Program-made: the position numbers and the translations under genes | Notes under the pieces: generated by a model | Seen by the model: only the letters and a program-made list of their open reading frames with translations | Databases searched by the model: none | Told to the model about the DNA's origin: nothing | Assembly: GCA_910587425.1 (NCBI GenBank) | Contig: CAJUKU010000004.1 | Span: 62,001-126,000 of the forward strand | DNA from: an uncultured Muribaculaceae bacterium | GTDB lineage: Bacteria > Bacteroidota > Bacteroidia > Bacteroidales > Muribaculaceae | DNA: 64,000 nucleotides | Direction: 5' to 3' | Part shown: in pieces, positions 36,554 to 45,296 of the stretch | Layout: the number at the start of each line of letters is the position of its first letter | Position numbering within the stretch: position 1 is the stretch's first letter

Positions 36554-36575
36554 GTGTTGTACATAGCTACAACAC
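36554..36575. promoter_or_regulatory. Palindromic operator at the TraB-like gene start site
   Basis: Inverted repeat GTGTTGTA (36554-36561), 6-nt spacer, TACAACAC (36568-36575). It covers the predicted transcription start on the minus strand, directly downstream of the -7 box. Its form recalls BlaI/MecI/CopY or GntR operators; which protein binds is unknown. Confidence 0.6.
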
Positions 36576-36577
36576 CG

Positions 36578-36607
36578 CAAAGGTATGCAACAATTCTGTA
36601 TCTGCAA
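36578..36607 (-). promoter_or_regulatory. Promoter of the TraB-like/ABC operon
   Basis: On the minus strand TTG (36607-36605), 19-nt spacer, TACCTTTG (36585-36578). Predicted leader of about 65 nt to the ATG at 36504. Confidence 0.72.
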
Positions 36608-36661
36608 ATTTTTTGACAGAAAATTTTAAAACATATCTAAAATTAATATTAGGTCAGTTGA

Positions 36662-36693
36662 CAAAAAACGGTGTGCCATTGACTGACACACCG
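36662..36693 (-). terminator. Intrinsic terminator after the PepSY-like gene
   Basis: Stem CGGTGTG/CACACCG (36669-36675 with 36687-36693) followed on the minus strand by TTTTTTG (36668-36662). It lies 27 nt after the stop of the PepSY-like gene. Confidence 0.82.
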
Positions 36694-36720
36694 CCCTAAA
36701 GGTTAAAATCTATTTTCGGC

Positions 36721-37167
36721 TCAACGATGCGCTCTTCGCGGCTGCATCGGTTTTCCATCAGCAGTCAGATGCAGTTCGGAGCCATTAGTCAGCTCTACTT
36801 CAAATCCACCGCGCTTACGCGAGATCTCCTTCACTGCGATACCCGGGAAATTTGTGCTCACATAGTTGGCGATAGCCTCCGGCACAATACCCTCAGGAAC
36901 TGACGTACCACGCGCAGCCTTTACCTCGCGCCATTCGCCATTGGCATCGAAGTCGATCTCGGCTTTGCTGATGAACTCAACTTCATACTGTACACCACGC
37001 CGTCCGTGATCTTTCTCAACTTTTCGCACCTGCTCGCCGGAAAAGTATGTGGCGATGAAAGTCTGTGCAGCCTGTGGCAGCTCCGACTGGTTTATGGGTG
37101 TATCTGCGAAAGCAAGGTTAGTTGCCGCTCCGGCAAACAAGATCAATGATGCTATGATTTTCTTCAT
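36721..37167 (-). CDS. PepSY-like (DUF2874) secreted protein
   Basis: A 148-residue exported protein with a signal peptide ending AFA (about residue 21). Two repeats of the BLIP-like/PepSY-like fold follow: LPQAAQTFIATYF with VEKDHGRRGVQYEVEF, and VPEAIANYVSTNFPG with ISRKRGGFEVELTNG. Proteins of this type are abundant in Bacteroidales; some pair with two-component systems or peptidases as inhibitors. The upstream neighbour is a lipoprotein hydrolase 20 nt away, so the pair probably acts together in the periplasm or at the surface. Confidence 0.88.
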   Translation of the reverse strand: MKKIIASLILFAGAATNLAFADTPINQSELPQAAQTFIATYFSGEQVRKVEKDHGRRGVQYEVEFISKAEIDFDANGEWREVKAARGTSVPEGIVPEAIANYVSTNFPGIAVKEISRKRGGFEVELTNGSELHLTADGKPMQPRRAHR

Positions 37168-37187
37168 AATGATATTCTTGTATACTT

Positions 37188-38213
37188 TTATTTATGTTGT
37201 GAGAACAGCCACTGGCGCACGGGGGTGAGACGATATGCGTAATCAAAGGAATACATATGCTCACTACCCTTTCCATCTTCAGGCAGTACGGATTTAGGTG
37301 TGAAATTTATGATGTTTACAGGCGCTCCTTTTGCAAGCATATCAGCGGCAAGGGAATCTTGCTCCGCTTGAGGCAGTTTGGCACTCCAGGTGGCATATTC
37401 ATATTTCACACCGTCGGCAGTCGCCGCATCCTCAAGAGCCTGGATATTGGAGAACGAGGATCCGCTTTTACCGGCAGTCACAAAAGTGAAGGTATGTCGT
37501 GCGAGTTCCGCAAAGCAATCAGTATCCCAGTGGCAATCAACGAACAGTGATGCAGCAAACAACGTAGGATAAGTGACATTATAATACATGGAGATCATAC
37601 CACCCATCGACTGCCCTGTAGTATACAGACGGTCAGTATCCACATTATGTTCCTTTACAAAATCTTCTAAGAGACGGATTACGACATCAACCTCATCGGT
37701 ATGCTCGTATGCATCATTTACAGCAACACCCGAGTACTGCGGAACGATTACATAGCACGGATGTTCTTTCTGCCAATCATCAGTTGCCCAGACAAGAGCA
37801 CCGTAACCCTGTGTAAGAGGGGTGGTAAACTCAACTCCAGGAGTGCTTGCATCAGCTGTGAAGAGAACAAGGGGATAGGCGGTCGCCGCATCTGCACCCA
37901 CCGGTTCAAACAGGTTATACTTCATGGTTATGCCTGTCACGCTGTCTACATACTCAAGTTGGCGGAACTTAGGCACTACCTCGCTGATCATAGACTGCAA
38001 TTGAGCATCCCCGCTCTTATCTATTGCCGGACCTCCACCGGGTGAACCAAGCTGCGGACCGCCGGGACGTCCACGTCGTGCCTCTTTAGGCTGAATTGAG
38101 TCGGGGTTCTCTGATCTTGTTGCACTACTGCCTGAACAGGATGCCAGCGTAGGCACTCCGGAGACGACTGCTAAGGTGAGTGCACCTGCAGCCGCGATTC
38201 GATAAATATTCAT
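37188..38213 (-). CDS. Lipoprotein alpha/beta hydrolase (esterase/prolyl oligopeptidase-like)
   Basis: A 341-residue protein with a lipoprotein signal (LASC, cysteine about residue 26) and a Pro/Gly/Arg-rich tether. The hydrolase domain shows the nucleophile elbow GQSMGGMIS (serine near 200) and a C-terminal histidine in GSEHMYSFDYAY. This resembles poly(3-hydroxybutyrate) depolymerase or feruloyl-esterase-like lipoproteins of gut Bacteroidetes; the substrate is unknown. Cotranscribed with the PepSY-like gene. Confidence 0.85.
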   Translation of the reverse strand: MNIYRIAAAGALTLAVVSGVPTLASCSGSSATRSENPDSIQPKEARRGRPGGPQLGSPGGGPAIDKSGDAQLQSMISEVVPKFRQLEYVDSVTGITMKYNLFEPVGADAATAYPLVLFTADASTPGVEFTTPLTQGYGALVWATDDWQKEHPCYVIVPQYSGVAVNDAYEHTDEVDVVIRLLEDFVKEHNVDTDRLYTTGQSMGGMISMYYNVTYPTLFAASLFVDCHWDTDCFAELARHTFTFVTAGKSGSSFSNIQALEDAATADGVKYEYATWSAKLPQAEQDSLAADMLAKGAPVNIINFTPKSVLPEDGKGSEHMYSFDYAYRLTPVRQWLFSQHK

Positions 38214-38317
38214 TTTACGCTTCTATATTAATACTTATACACATATAAGATACTGAATGCGTAAAAAGTTTAATCTGTAGCGACGTCTATAGGCTCTTTT
38301 TTAATAAAATTTCACTT

Positions 38318-40987
38318 TTATCTATTGTCTTGTCTCGATAATGCGCGATACAGCTCACCGATCCACAGAACGACCGATGTCGCACCTATGATTATGATCC
38401 AATCTATTATTTTCAAGGGTACTACGGTGAAAAACTCGCCACCGATCGTCACTATCAGCAACTGTCCCGTAAAGATCATAAGCGCGATTGTAACAAATCC
38501 ACGGCATCCGCCGAAATGCAATGCAGAGCGGTGTGTCTCAAAAGCGCGTGCATTGAACATATTCCAAAACTGCAGGAAGACGAAAATCGTGAAGAAAAGC
38601 GACAGTTCGTAAGGCTTAAGCCCGGTATTTCCGTGCAATGCAAGACTTCCTATCTGTGTGAGACATGTAAGATCCGTATGTTCGAAATAATACAGTATTC
38701 CCAGCAAAAAAAGGAAAAACAAGCCTCCGACACCGATTATGGAACGCCACATGGCGCGATTGATGATAAATGCCGAGCGTCTGCGTGGCGCATCCCGCAT
38801 CACCGATGCCGACGGAGGCAAGGAGGCAAGAGCCATTGCCGCAAAGGTATCCATTATCAGATTCACCCAAAGCATCTGTGTGACGGTCAGTGGCGACTGC
38901 AAGCCCATGAACGCTCCGGAGAGCACTATCAGACATGCGGCGACATTGACAGTCATCTGGAACAGGATAAACCGCTGTATATTCTGATACAGCGATCTGC
39001 CCCACATGACCGCGCGACCGATCGATGAGAAGGAATTGTCGATTATCGTTATGTCCGATGCCTCTTTAGCCACCGACGTTCCATCGCCCATCGAGAGCCC
39101 GACATGGGCAGCCTTCAGCGCGGGAGCATCGTTAGTGCCGTCGCCGGTCACAGCCACGACTTCGCCATTAGCCTGCAGTGCCTCCACGAGTCGCTTCTTG
39201 TCCATCGGGCGAGCGCGTGCTATTATCTTGAAGTCTCCCACACGTTCGATCAGCTGTTCGTCGGAAAGCTCTGCGAACTCAGCGCCGGTGATAATGTTCC
39301 GCTCCGTATCTGTAGCATCATTCCAAAGTCCGATCTGCCTGCCGATCTCTTTCGCCGTTCCGGGAGTATCGCCGGTCACGATCTTGATCTTTATGCCGGC
39401 GTCAAGCACCTCGCGTACGGCATCCGGTACATCATTGCGTACGGGATCAGATATAGCTACAAAACCGAGAAATACGAGATCGTCAGCCACTACAACGCCG
39501 TCGGCAATCGGCGCTTCACTGTCTTTCAACACCTTATATGCGAATCCAAGCGTACGCATAGCCTTATTCTGATATTCAAGCAGCTGCGCATCAACCTCTG
39601 CCTTGGTCACACCTGCGGTATCGCCACACATCGCGAATACTATCTCAGGCGCACCCTTTACGTAAAGCACCGTATCTCCCGATGCCGACCGTACGACAGT
39701 TGCCATATACTTCCGTTCAGTTGAGAAAGGAAGTTCCTGAAGTGTTACGGCTCTCTCCCGAAGCGCGGAATAATCCACCCCTCTCTCACGCAACCATAGC
39801 AGCAACGCGCCTTCCGTAGGATTACCGAGCACCTGTGGTTTTGCGCCGGTGAGATCGAGACGGGCGGTAGAATTGACCGCCACCCCTTCATACAGCACAT
39901 TATCCGGAGGATTGCCGTAGAATGATTCCTCAGCCACCTGCATCTGGTTTTGTGTAAGCGTACCGGTCTTATCCGTACATATCACAGTCGTGGCACCCAT
40001 AGTCTCACAGGCATGCATGCGGCGCACGAGATTATTGGTCTTTATCATCCTCCGCATGGAGTAAGCGAGCGATAGAGTCACAGCCATCGGCAATCCTTCA
40101 GGAACCGCCACGACTATGAGTGTGACGGCGATCATGAGTGTCTGAAGAAAGTATGTCAGCAATCCTATCCAGTTGAAATCGGCAACATTGAGGAAATACA
40201 TGAGCATTCGCCCGGCAACAATGATACCTGCAATCACATAGGATGCTATAGTTATCAGATGTCCCAACCGCTCAAGCTGCTCGTTCAGAGGTGTCCTGAC
40301 CGAATTGTCAATCTGCGCGGATACGAATACCTTTCCATTCTCCGTACGGTCGCCTACCGCACTGACCTCCATTATGCAATGCCCCTCCATGACTTTTGTG
40401 CCACGCATCACGTGGTCGGACGGGAATGTTGCCTCCGGATCAAAATGCGAGGGATCGGTAGTCTTGCGTGCTACCGGCTCACCGGTAAGCGAAGACTCAT
40501 CGACGCTTAATGCGACAGCCTCAAGCAACGTGCCGTCGGCGGGAACCTCCTCTCCGGTACCGAGAATCACGATATCACCTACCACAACATCCTTTTTCGG
40601 CACCTGCATGGCATTGCCTCCGTTACGGATCACCTGCACCGGTTCATCATCGTTCACACGGTTAAGCACCGCAAACTCACGGTCGGCTTTCATCTCAAAG
40701 TAAAAAGCCAGACCTGTGGCAAGAAGAATAGCCATGAATATTCCGACAGGTTCAAAAAACACGTCGGAACCAAGACCTAATCCCCAATGCTCGTAGAATG
40801 CTATCCCAATCGACAGCATACCGGCTACCATCAGAATAATTATTAGCGGGTCACGGAACTTGCGCAGGAATTGTTTCCACAAAGGCGTCCGGGCAGGAGG
40901 AGTCAGCAGGTTCGCGCCATGCATCTCGCGGCTGCGCATCACATCAGCGTCACTGAGACCCTTGTAACGGTCATGGTTCTGTACCAT
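38318..40987 (-). CDS. Calcium-type P-type ATPase (P2B, PMCA-like)
   Basis: An 889-residue cation pump. N-terminal cation ATPase domain, membrane helix 4 with VAVPEGLPMAV, phosphorylation site DKTGTLTQNQM (D near 338), KGAPE in the nucleotide domain, TGDTPGTAKEIG and GDGTNDAPAL in the P domain, and six C-terminal membrane segments starting with the M5-M6 region (LWVNLIMDTFAAMAL). The PEGL and NLIMD motifs fit calcium export; manganese is an alternative. Monocistronic, with a -7 box at 41033-41040. Confidence 0.94.
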   Translation of the reverse strand: MVQNHDRYKGLSDADVMRSREMHGANLLTPPARTPLWKQFLRKFRDPLIIILMVAGMLSIGIAFYEHWGLGLGSDVFFEPVGIFMAILLATGLAFYFEMKADREFAVLNRVNDDEPVQVIRNGGNAMQVPKKDVVVGDIVILGTGEEVPADGTLLEAVALSVDESSLTGEPVARKTTDPSHFDPEATFPSDHVMRGTKVMEGHCIMEVSAVGDRTENGKVFVSAQIDNSVRTPLNEQLERLGHLITIASYVIAGIIVAGRMLMYFLNVADFNWIGLLTYFLQTLMIAVTLIVVAVPEGLPMAVTLSLAYSMRRMIKTNNLVRRMHACETMGATTVICTDKTGTLTQNQMQVAEESFYGNPPDNVLYEGVAVNSTARLDLTGAKPQVLGNPTEGALLLWLRERGVDYSALRERAVTLQELPFSTERKYMATVVRSASGDTVLYVKGAPEIVFAMCGDTAGVTKAEVDAQLLEYQNKAMRTLGFAYKVLKDSEAPIADGVVVADDLVFLGFVAISDPVRNDVPDAVREVLDAGIKIKIVTGDTPGTAKEIGRQIGLWNDATDTERNIITGAEFAELSDEQLIERVGDFKIIARARPMDKKRLVEALQANGEVVAVTGDGTNDAPALKAAHVGLSMGDGTSVAKEASDITIIDNSFSSIGRAVMWGRSLYQNIQRFILFQMTVNVAACLIVLSGAFMGLQSPLTVTQMLWVNLIMDTFAAMALASLPPSASVMRDAPRRRSAFIINRAMWRSIIGVGGLFFLFLLGILYYFEHTDLTCLTQIGSLALHGNTGLKPYELSLFFTIFVFLQFWNMFNARAFETHRSALHFGGCRGFVTIALMIFTGQLLIVTIGGEFFTVVPLKIIDWIIIIGATSVVLWIGELYRALSRQDNR

Positions 40988-41032
40988 CGGCTATATAGAG
41001 ATTTACAGAGTGTTCATACGGTTTTAACGTTG

Positions 41033-41040
41033 CAAAGTTA
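41033..41040 (-). promoter_or_regulatory. -7 element of the P-type ATPase gene
   Basis: TAACTTTG on the minus strand, 45 nt upstream of the ATG at 40987. No TTG at the optimal distance. Confidence 0.5.
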
Positions 41041-41112
41041 TACAAAATAGCTCTTATAACAGCGTATAAGCCGGATTTTACCTGTGATCATGTATCACGT
41101 CAGCTAAAGCCA

Positions 41113-41149
41113 CAAAAAATCACCGTGCGGATATGATCCGCACGGTGAT
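41113..41149 (-). terminator. Intrinsic terminator of dnaA
   Basis: Near-perfect 14-bp stem (41119-41132 with 41136-41149) with a 3-nt loop, followed on the minus strand by ATTTTTT (41119-41113). It lies 65 nt after the dnaA stop. Confidence 0.85.
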
Positions 41150-41213
41150 CGAATAAACAACTAATATGAAACAATGTTTCTGAAACTTCCGGATTGCTGT
41201 TGAGGTGTTAGAC

Positions 41214-42602
41214 TCAACGTAGCATTGCTCCTTCGATGCTGCTCACATCATCCTGAAGCTGCTTTTCAATCGGCAGACGCTCATCTATGTTGCGGCACGC
41301 GTAAAGCACTGTTGCGTGTGTGCGCCCCAGACGTGTACCGATCGCTTTCAGACCGAGTTTTGTGTGCTTCTTGGCAAGGAACATCACCATCTGTCGCGCG
41401 TCGGAGATATTACGCTTGCGCGATTTGGTGAAAATCTGGTCAGGCTCGATATTGTAATAAGCACTCACAGCCTGTGTGATGATCTCGAAGTTCACCTGTT
41501 TACGGTTGATCTTCACTGCATTCGACAGCACACGCTGTGCAAGATCCAGATCGATCTCGCGCTTCATCACCGTGGCATGAGCCACCAGAGAGACCATGAT
41601 ACCTTCAAGCTCACGCACACTCTCAGTGACATTTCCGGCTATGTAGTCCATAACATCCTCAGGGATTGCGAGACCCTCCTGGTTAGCCTTGAGCGAGAGC
41701 ACTTCGCGGCGCAGCTTATAGTCCGGCTTCTCCAGTTCGGCTGTCATGCCCCACTTGAATCTGTCAAGCATACGCTTCTCCATTCCCTCCATGAGCGACG
41801 GGCGGGTATCGCTCGACAATATGATCTGCTTCTGATTCAGCTGCAGGTGGTTGAAGATATGGAAAAATGTTCCCTGGGTGCCGGTCTTTCCTATCAGATC
41901 CTGTATGTCGTCAAGAATCAGCACATCTATGCTCTGATAGAAATTGATGAAGTCGTTTATACGTCCACGGCTTACAGCTGTGGTATACTGACTCTCGAAA
42001 AGACGTGCCGTCACGTAAAGCACACGGCTTGTGGGATTCTTCTCTTTTATACGTATGCCGATAGCCTGTATGAGATGGGTTTTACCGACACCGGGAGACC
42101 CGAATATGAAAAGAGGATTGAATGTCTTCAGTTTTGGATCATCAGCTATAGCCTCGCCTATGGAGCGTGCGACGTGGTTGCTGTTGCTGATGCAATAGTT
42201 CTCAAAAGTGTAGCGCGGATTGAGTTGCGCATCGATGTCATCCTGCGGTTGCGCGGCACGGAACGGATTCGAGGTCACGCCGGGTCGTGGAGCGACAGCG
42301 GCACTCGGCTTGGCGCTCTCGATGGTCATACCGGTCGTCGGCTCATTTCCTACCACATTGAAGTGATAGAAAATCTTGACCTCGGGGCTGTAGACCTTGA
42401 ACAGAGTCTTTGCGATCAGCTTGATATAACGGTCTTCAAACTGCTCGACAAAGAACTGAGACGGCACTGACAGATTAAGCTTATTGTCAGCGTAGCTCAA
42501 AGACGCTATAGGCTTGAACCAGGCGTCAAACTGTTCGGGCGGGAGGTTGTCGCGGAATATTGCCAGACATCGCTCCCACAATTTATTGTGGTCTTGCTCC
42601 AT
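41214..42602 (-). CDS. dnaA: Chromosomal replication initiator protein DnaA
   Basis: A 462-residue AAA+ protein that opens oriC. Domain I (1-80), a short linker, Walker A GSPGVGKTH near 168-176, Walker B LILDDIQDL, a sensor segment (DRFKWGMTAELEKPD), and the C-terminal DNA-binding domain with the signature GRTHATVLYACRNI. Length is typical. No dnaN, gyrB or rnpA-rpmH neighbour as in Firmicutes, which is normal for Bacteroidales. I found no cluster of DnaA boxes in the adjacent spacers. Confidence 0.98.
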   Translation of the reverse strand: MEQDHNKLWERCLAIFRDNLPPEQFDAWFKPIASLSYADNKLNLSVPSQFFVEQFEDRYIKLIAKTLFKVYSPEVKIFYHFNVVGNEPTTGMTIESAKPSAAVAPRPGVTSNPFRAAQPQDDIDAQLNPRYTFENYCISNSNHVARSIGEAIADDPKLKTFNPLFIFGSPGVGKTHLIQAIGIRIKEKNPTSRVLYVTARLFESQYTTAVSRGRINDFINFYQSIDVLILDDIQDLIGKTGTQGTFFHIFNHLQLNQKQIILSSDTRPSLMEGMEKRMLDRFKWGMTAELEKPDYKLRREVLSLKANQEGLAIPEDVMDYIAGNVTESVRELEGIMVSLVAHATVMKREIDLDLAQRVLSNAVKINRKQVNFEIITQAVSAYYNIEPDQIFTKSRKRNISDARQMVMFLAKKHTKLGLKAIGTRLGRTHATVLYACRNIDERLPIEKQLQDDVSSIEGAMLR

Positions 42603-42910
42603 TATTATTGTTAATTCAATCCGGGGTGAGAAAAATCGCAGAATCCGACCATTGCGAATAGTGGGTTAAGCCATATCCGCGATCAGTTTTTGCGATACAA
42701 AATTCCGACTATTTTTGTCAAAAAACAAGGCTCTTAATATTTGCATTTTATAATATTTCTCCAACTACCCTGAATGTCAACTTATTATAAAAACGTTAGA
42801 CAACGCATTGGTTCATGAATGGTTAGCACAGATATAACTAATTAAAATAGTGCAGATTGAACGCACATCACAAATATCTCGCTATACCCCTCGACCTATT
42901 GCTGACAAAC

Positions 42911-42957
42911 AAAAAAGCCGACAGAAAGCCGCTGCACATTGCGGGGATTCTGTCGGC
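42911..42957 (-). terminator. Intrinsic terminator of the amidase-MCE operon
   Basis: Stem GCCGACAGAA/TTCTGTCGGC (42917-42926 with 42948-42957), with an inner CCGC/GCGG stem, followed on the minus strand by TTTTTTG (42916-42910). Confidence 0.85.
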
Positions 42958-42970
42958 ATGTTTACGTTAA

Positions 42971-42987
42971 TTTAGACAGCGTCTAAA
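42971..42987. repeat. 17-bp palindrome between the MCE gene and its terminator
   Basis: TTTAGAC (42971-42977), AGC, GTCTAAA (42981-42987). It could be a protein-binding site or a second hairpin in the operon's 3' end; no T run follows. Confidence 0.45.
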
Positions 42988-43073
42988 CCTCCTCAAATCT
43001 TTAACATTTGTGAAAATGATCCCTTAACGCAACCATTCATCTTCCCGAAAAATCGGAAAGGAACAGCTACTTA

Positions 43074-43970
43074 TCACAAAAGCTTTATGCTGATATAGCG
43101 CTTGGGATTCTTCTTGACATCCTGCAGAAGCGAATCAAGGCTCGCAGTGGCACCGGTCAAGTTATTATAAAGTGTCGGATCATTGATAAGCATTCCGAGC
43201 GATGAATCTTTGCTGTTCAGCTGCTCTACGGTCTTGTTCAACTGCACTGTCATAGCCTGGATATTGGCAAATGTGGAGTCGATGGGCATATCGCGCAGAC
43301 GCGCTGTCACCTCAGCGAGATCAGATGACAATTTGCTGACATTAGTCATTGTAGCCTTGGCATCGGTTGCTATTGCCGGCGTCGAAGCCATTGTAGCCGA
43401 CAGACTCTTGGTAGCGGTCTCGAGATTTGCCATTACCGTGTCGAGACGTTTTACAGCAGCAAGCATAGCAGGATCGCTTACGAGTGCCGTGACTGCCGTG
43501 AGAAGCGAATCGATCTTAGGCAGCGCAGTCGTTATTGCCGGGAGGATTTCTGTAGTCACACTACCCATAAGACCGGTTGAATTCACCCCTTTCAGCTTAT
43601 CGCCGACGTTATGAAACGACTTACTGTCGCTCATGTGGAGTTCTATTGACGAAGTGCCGAGCATGTCAGTCACAAGCACAGCCTCAGTGCCCTCCGGCAC
43701 ACGCAGTTTGCGGTCGAGGCTAAGCTCCACACGCACATGACCGGGATTATCATATTCGTATGCGACTTCACGCACCAACCCGACTTTATAGCCATTAACG
43801 GTCACAGGAGCTGATTGTGCCAATCCTGCCACATCCGTATATGATGCATAATAATAGTTGGCAGCCTTAAACACATTTACCCCCTTGAGGTAATCGATCC
43901 CGAAAAACAGAATCAGCAACGTAATCAGGACTGTAAGTCCGATGAGGAGTTCTTTGGAGTATTTTTTCAT
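43074..43970 (-). CDS. MCE/MlaD family lipid-transport protein
   Basis: A 298-residue periplasmic protein held by one N-terminal membrane helix (9-29). The MCE domain spans about 37-115 (YYYASYTDVAGLAQSAPVTV, GYKVGLV, the VLVTDMLGTSSIEL strand). A long helical region follows with leucine/threonine heptads, like the central channel helices of MlaD-type rings. It should be the substrate-binding part of a phospholipid ABC system; the ATPase and permease are not nearby. It is 12 nt downstream of the amidase. Confidence 0.92.
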   Translation of the reverse strand: MKKYSKELLIGLTVLITLLILFFGIDYLKGVNVFKAANYYYASYTDVAGLAQSAPVTVNGYKVGLVREVAYEYDNPGHVRVELSLDRKLRVPEGTEAVLVTDMLGTSSIELHMSDSKSFHNVGDKLKGVNSTGLMGSVTTEILPAITTALPKIDSLLTAVTALVSDPAMLAAVKRLDTVMANLETATKSLSATMASTPAIATDAKATMTNVSKLSSDLAEVTARLRDMPIDSTFANIQAMTVQLNKTVEQLNSKDSSLGMLINDPTLYNNLTGATASLDSLLQDVKKNPKRYISIKLL

Positions 43971-43982
43971 TTGATTGATGTG

Positions 43983-45179
43983 TTACTTTATCCGTTGACC
44001 GTCGCGCATACGTATTATGAACGCGTCGGAAAATTTCTTCTTTATATTGCGCAGATGTGCCGCCGCCTCTTCCTGAGAGCTGAATGTTCCGGAAGTGTAT
44101 TTCAATACGCCTCCATCCATATAGTATTCTGCATCCTTAATGCCCTTCAGTTTTGGCGAACCTGCGGGCAAAACCGAAGGAGAGGTGAGGAACTGCACCT
44201 TATAATATATAACGCCGTCGGTTTTCTGTGTGTTCCCGGAGGTGATCACCGGCTCCGATGTGGTATCGTCGGTGTTTTTTTCTGACGCTACGGACTTGGA
44301 GCTGTCTTTCAGGCTCTTCTCTTTCTTCTTGCTTTCCGATTTCTTTTTGTCGGACTTCGCCGGTTTAATATCGCGTCCTTCGATAGCCGCACGCTGTATA
44401 TCGGCTGAATGCTTGTAAGCCTCAAAGCCGTTGTAGATTGCCTGTGCGAGTTTCTTCTTGCCGCTCTCACTCTTCATGAATGCCTCCTGAGTGGGATTGC
44501 AAATGAAGTCAAGCTCCACAAGCACCGCAGGCATTCCGGTCTTGAACAGAACCCAGAAATTAGCCTGACGCACACCCCGGTCACGACGACCTGCAGTTGT
44601 CACAAGTTCTTTCTGTATGGCAGATGCAGCGGCAATACTCTGCTCCATGTGCTTGTTCTGACTCATCTCGAAGATAATATAGCTTTCGGTCGACGACGGG
44701 TCGAATCCCTCATATACCGTCGAGTAATCATCCTCAAGTTTCATGACGGAGTTCTCACGCATAGCCACAGCCAGGTTCTCCTCCGTACGGCGGAAACCGA
44801 GGGTGTAGACCGACGCTCCGGCTACCGTGCGGTAATTGCGCGCTTTCTTATCGATAGAGTTTGTATGAATGGAAATGAACAGGTCGCCCTCGGCTTTGTT
44901 GGCGATATCCGCACGCCCTTGCAGGGTGACGAACGTATCGTTGTTTCTGGTAGTGACGATCTTCACGTCCGGCATATTCTTCTCGATCAGTTTGACGAGC
45001 TCAAGCGTAACGCCAAGATTTATACTCTTTTCATTGGTAGCCTTGCCGATAGCGCCGTAATCATGCCCGCCATGACCGGCGTCAATCACTACGGTAAACG
45101 GTTTTTCCGCTATCGCAGCAACTGCCGTCAGCAGCGCTATGAAAAGGCTGAATATGCGTGGAATATAATGAAATGCCAT
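43983..45179 (-). CDS. N-acetylmuramoyl-L-alanine amidase with SPOR-like tail
   Basis: Periplasmic cell-wall amidase of the Amidase_3 family. Start ATG at 45179 opens a signal peptide (to about residue 25), giving 398 residues; an upstream in-frame codon crosses the -7 box. Zinc ligands are the His of DAGHGGHDYG, the Glu of TNEKSIN and the His of SIHTNS. After the catalytic domain comes a Lys/Ser-rich linker (about 265-305) and a C-terminal SPOR-like domain (VIYYKVQFLTS, AAHLRNIKKKF) that would bind denuded septal glycan. Cotranscribed with the MCE gene. Confidence 0.94.
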   Translation of the reverse strand: MAFHYIPRIFSLFIALLTAVAAIAEKPFTVVIDAGHGGHDYGAIGKATNEKSINLGVTLELVKLIEKNMPDVKIVTTRNNDTFVTLQGRADIANKAEGDLFISIHTNSIDKKARNYRTVAGASVYTLGFRRTEENLAVAMRENSVMKLEDDYSTVYEGFDPSSTESYIIFEMSQNKHMEQSIAAASAIQKELVTTAGRRDRGVRQANFWVLFKTGMPAVLVELDFICNPTQEAFMKSESGKKKLAQAIYNGFEAYKHSADIQRAAIEGRDIKPAKSDKKKSESKKKEKSLKDSSKSVASEKNTDDTTSEPVITSGNTQKTDGVIYYKVQFLTSPSVLPAGSPKLKGIKDAEYYMDGGVLKYTSGTFSSQEEAAAHLRNIKKKFSDAFIIRMRDGQRIK

Positions 45180-45202
45180 TGTCCGGTCTCGAAAAATTCG
45201 CA

Positions 45203-45210
45203 CAAAGTTA
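45203..45210 (-). promoter_or_regulatory. -7 element of the amidase-MCE operon
   Basis: TAACTTTG on the minus strand, 23 nt before the amidase ATG at 45179; a second TAATTTTG adjoins it upstream (45218-45211). The matching TTG is not clear. Confidence 0.5.
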
Positions 45211-45296
45211 CAAAATTATCCACTACCGTCACTCCTCGACTGGCAAAATAGTCCAAAAAGGCATCATTAACCGACTTTTATGCGTAATTTTGCCGC

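Larger units (their letters stand above)
42603..43073. other. AT-rich 471-nt spacer upstream of dnaA
   Basis: No gene is visible in this spacer. It holds, from right to left on the minus strand, the terminator of the amidase-MCE operon, a 17-bp palindrome and a long AT-rich stretch (42690-42880) that should contain the dnaA promoter, though no perfect TTG/TAnnTTTG pair stands out. No TTATCCACA-type box cluster is present, so oriC here is not supported. Confidence 0.6.

Noticed and set aside
41316..42470. Long plus-strand frame (384 codons) antisense to dnaA
   Set aside because: Fully inside dnaA on the opposite strand, with Cys/His/Leu-rich sequence typical of antisense frames.
42603..43073. 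Replication origin next to dnaA
   Set aside because: No cluster of TTATCCACA-type boxes or iterons is present; in Bacteroidales oriC need not adjoin dnaA.
45214..45226. Single DnaA box-like TTATCCACT
   Set aside because: One imperfect copy only, overlapping promoter sequence; expected by chance in 64 kb.
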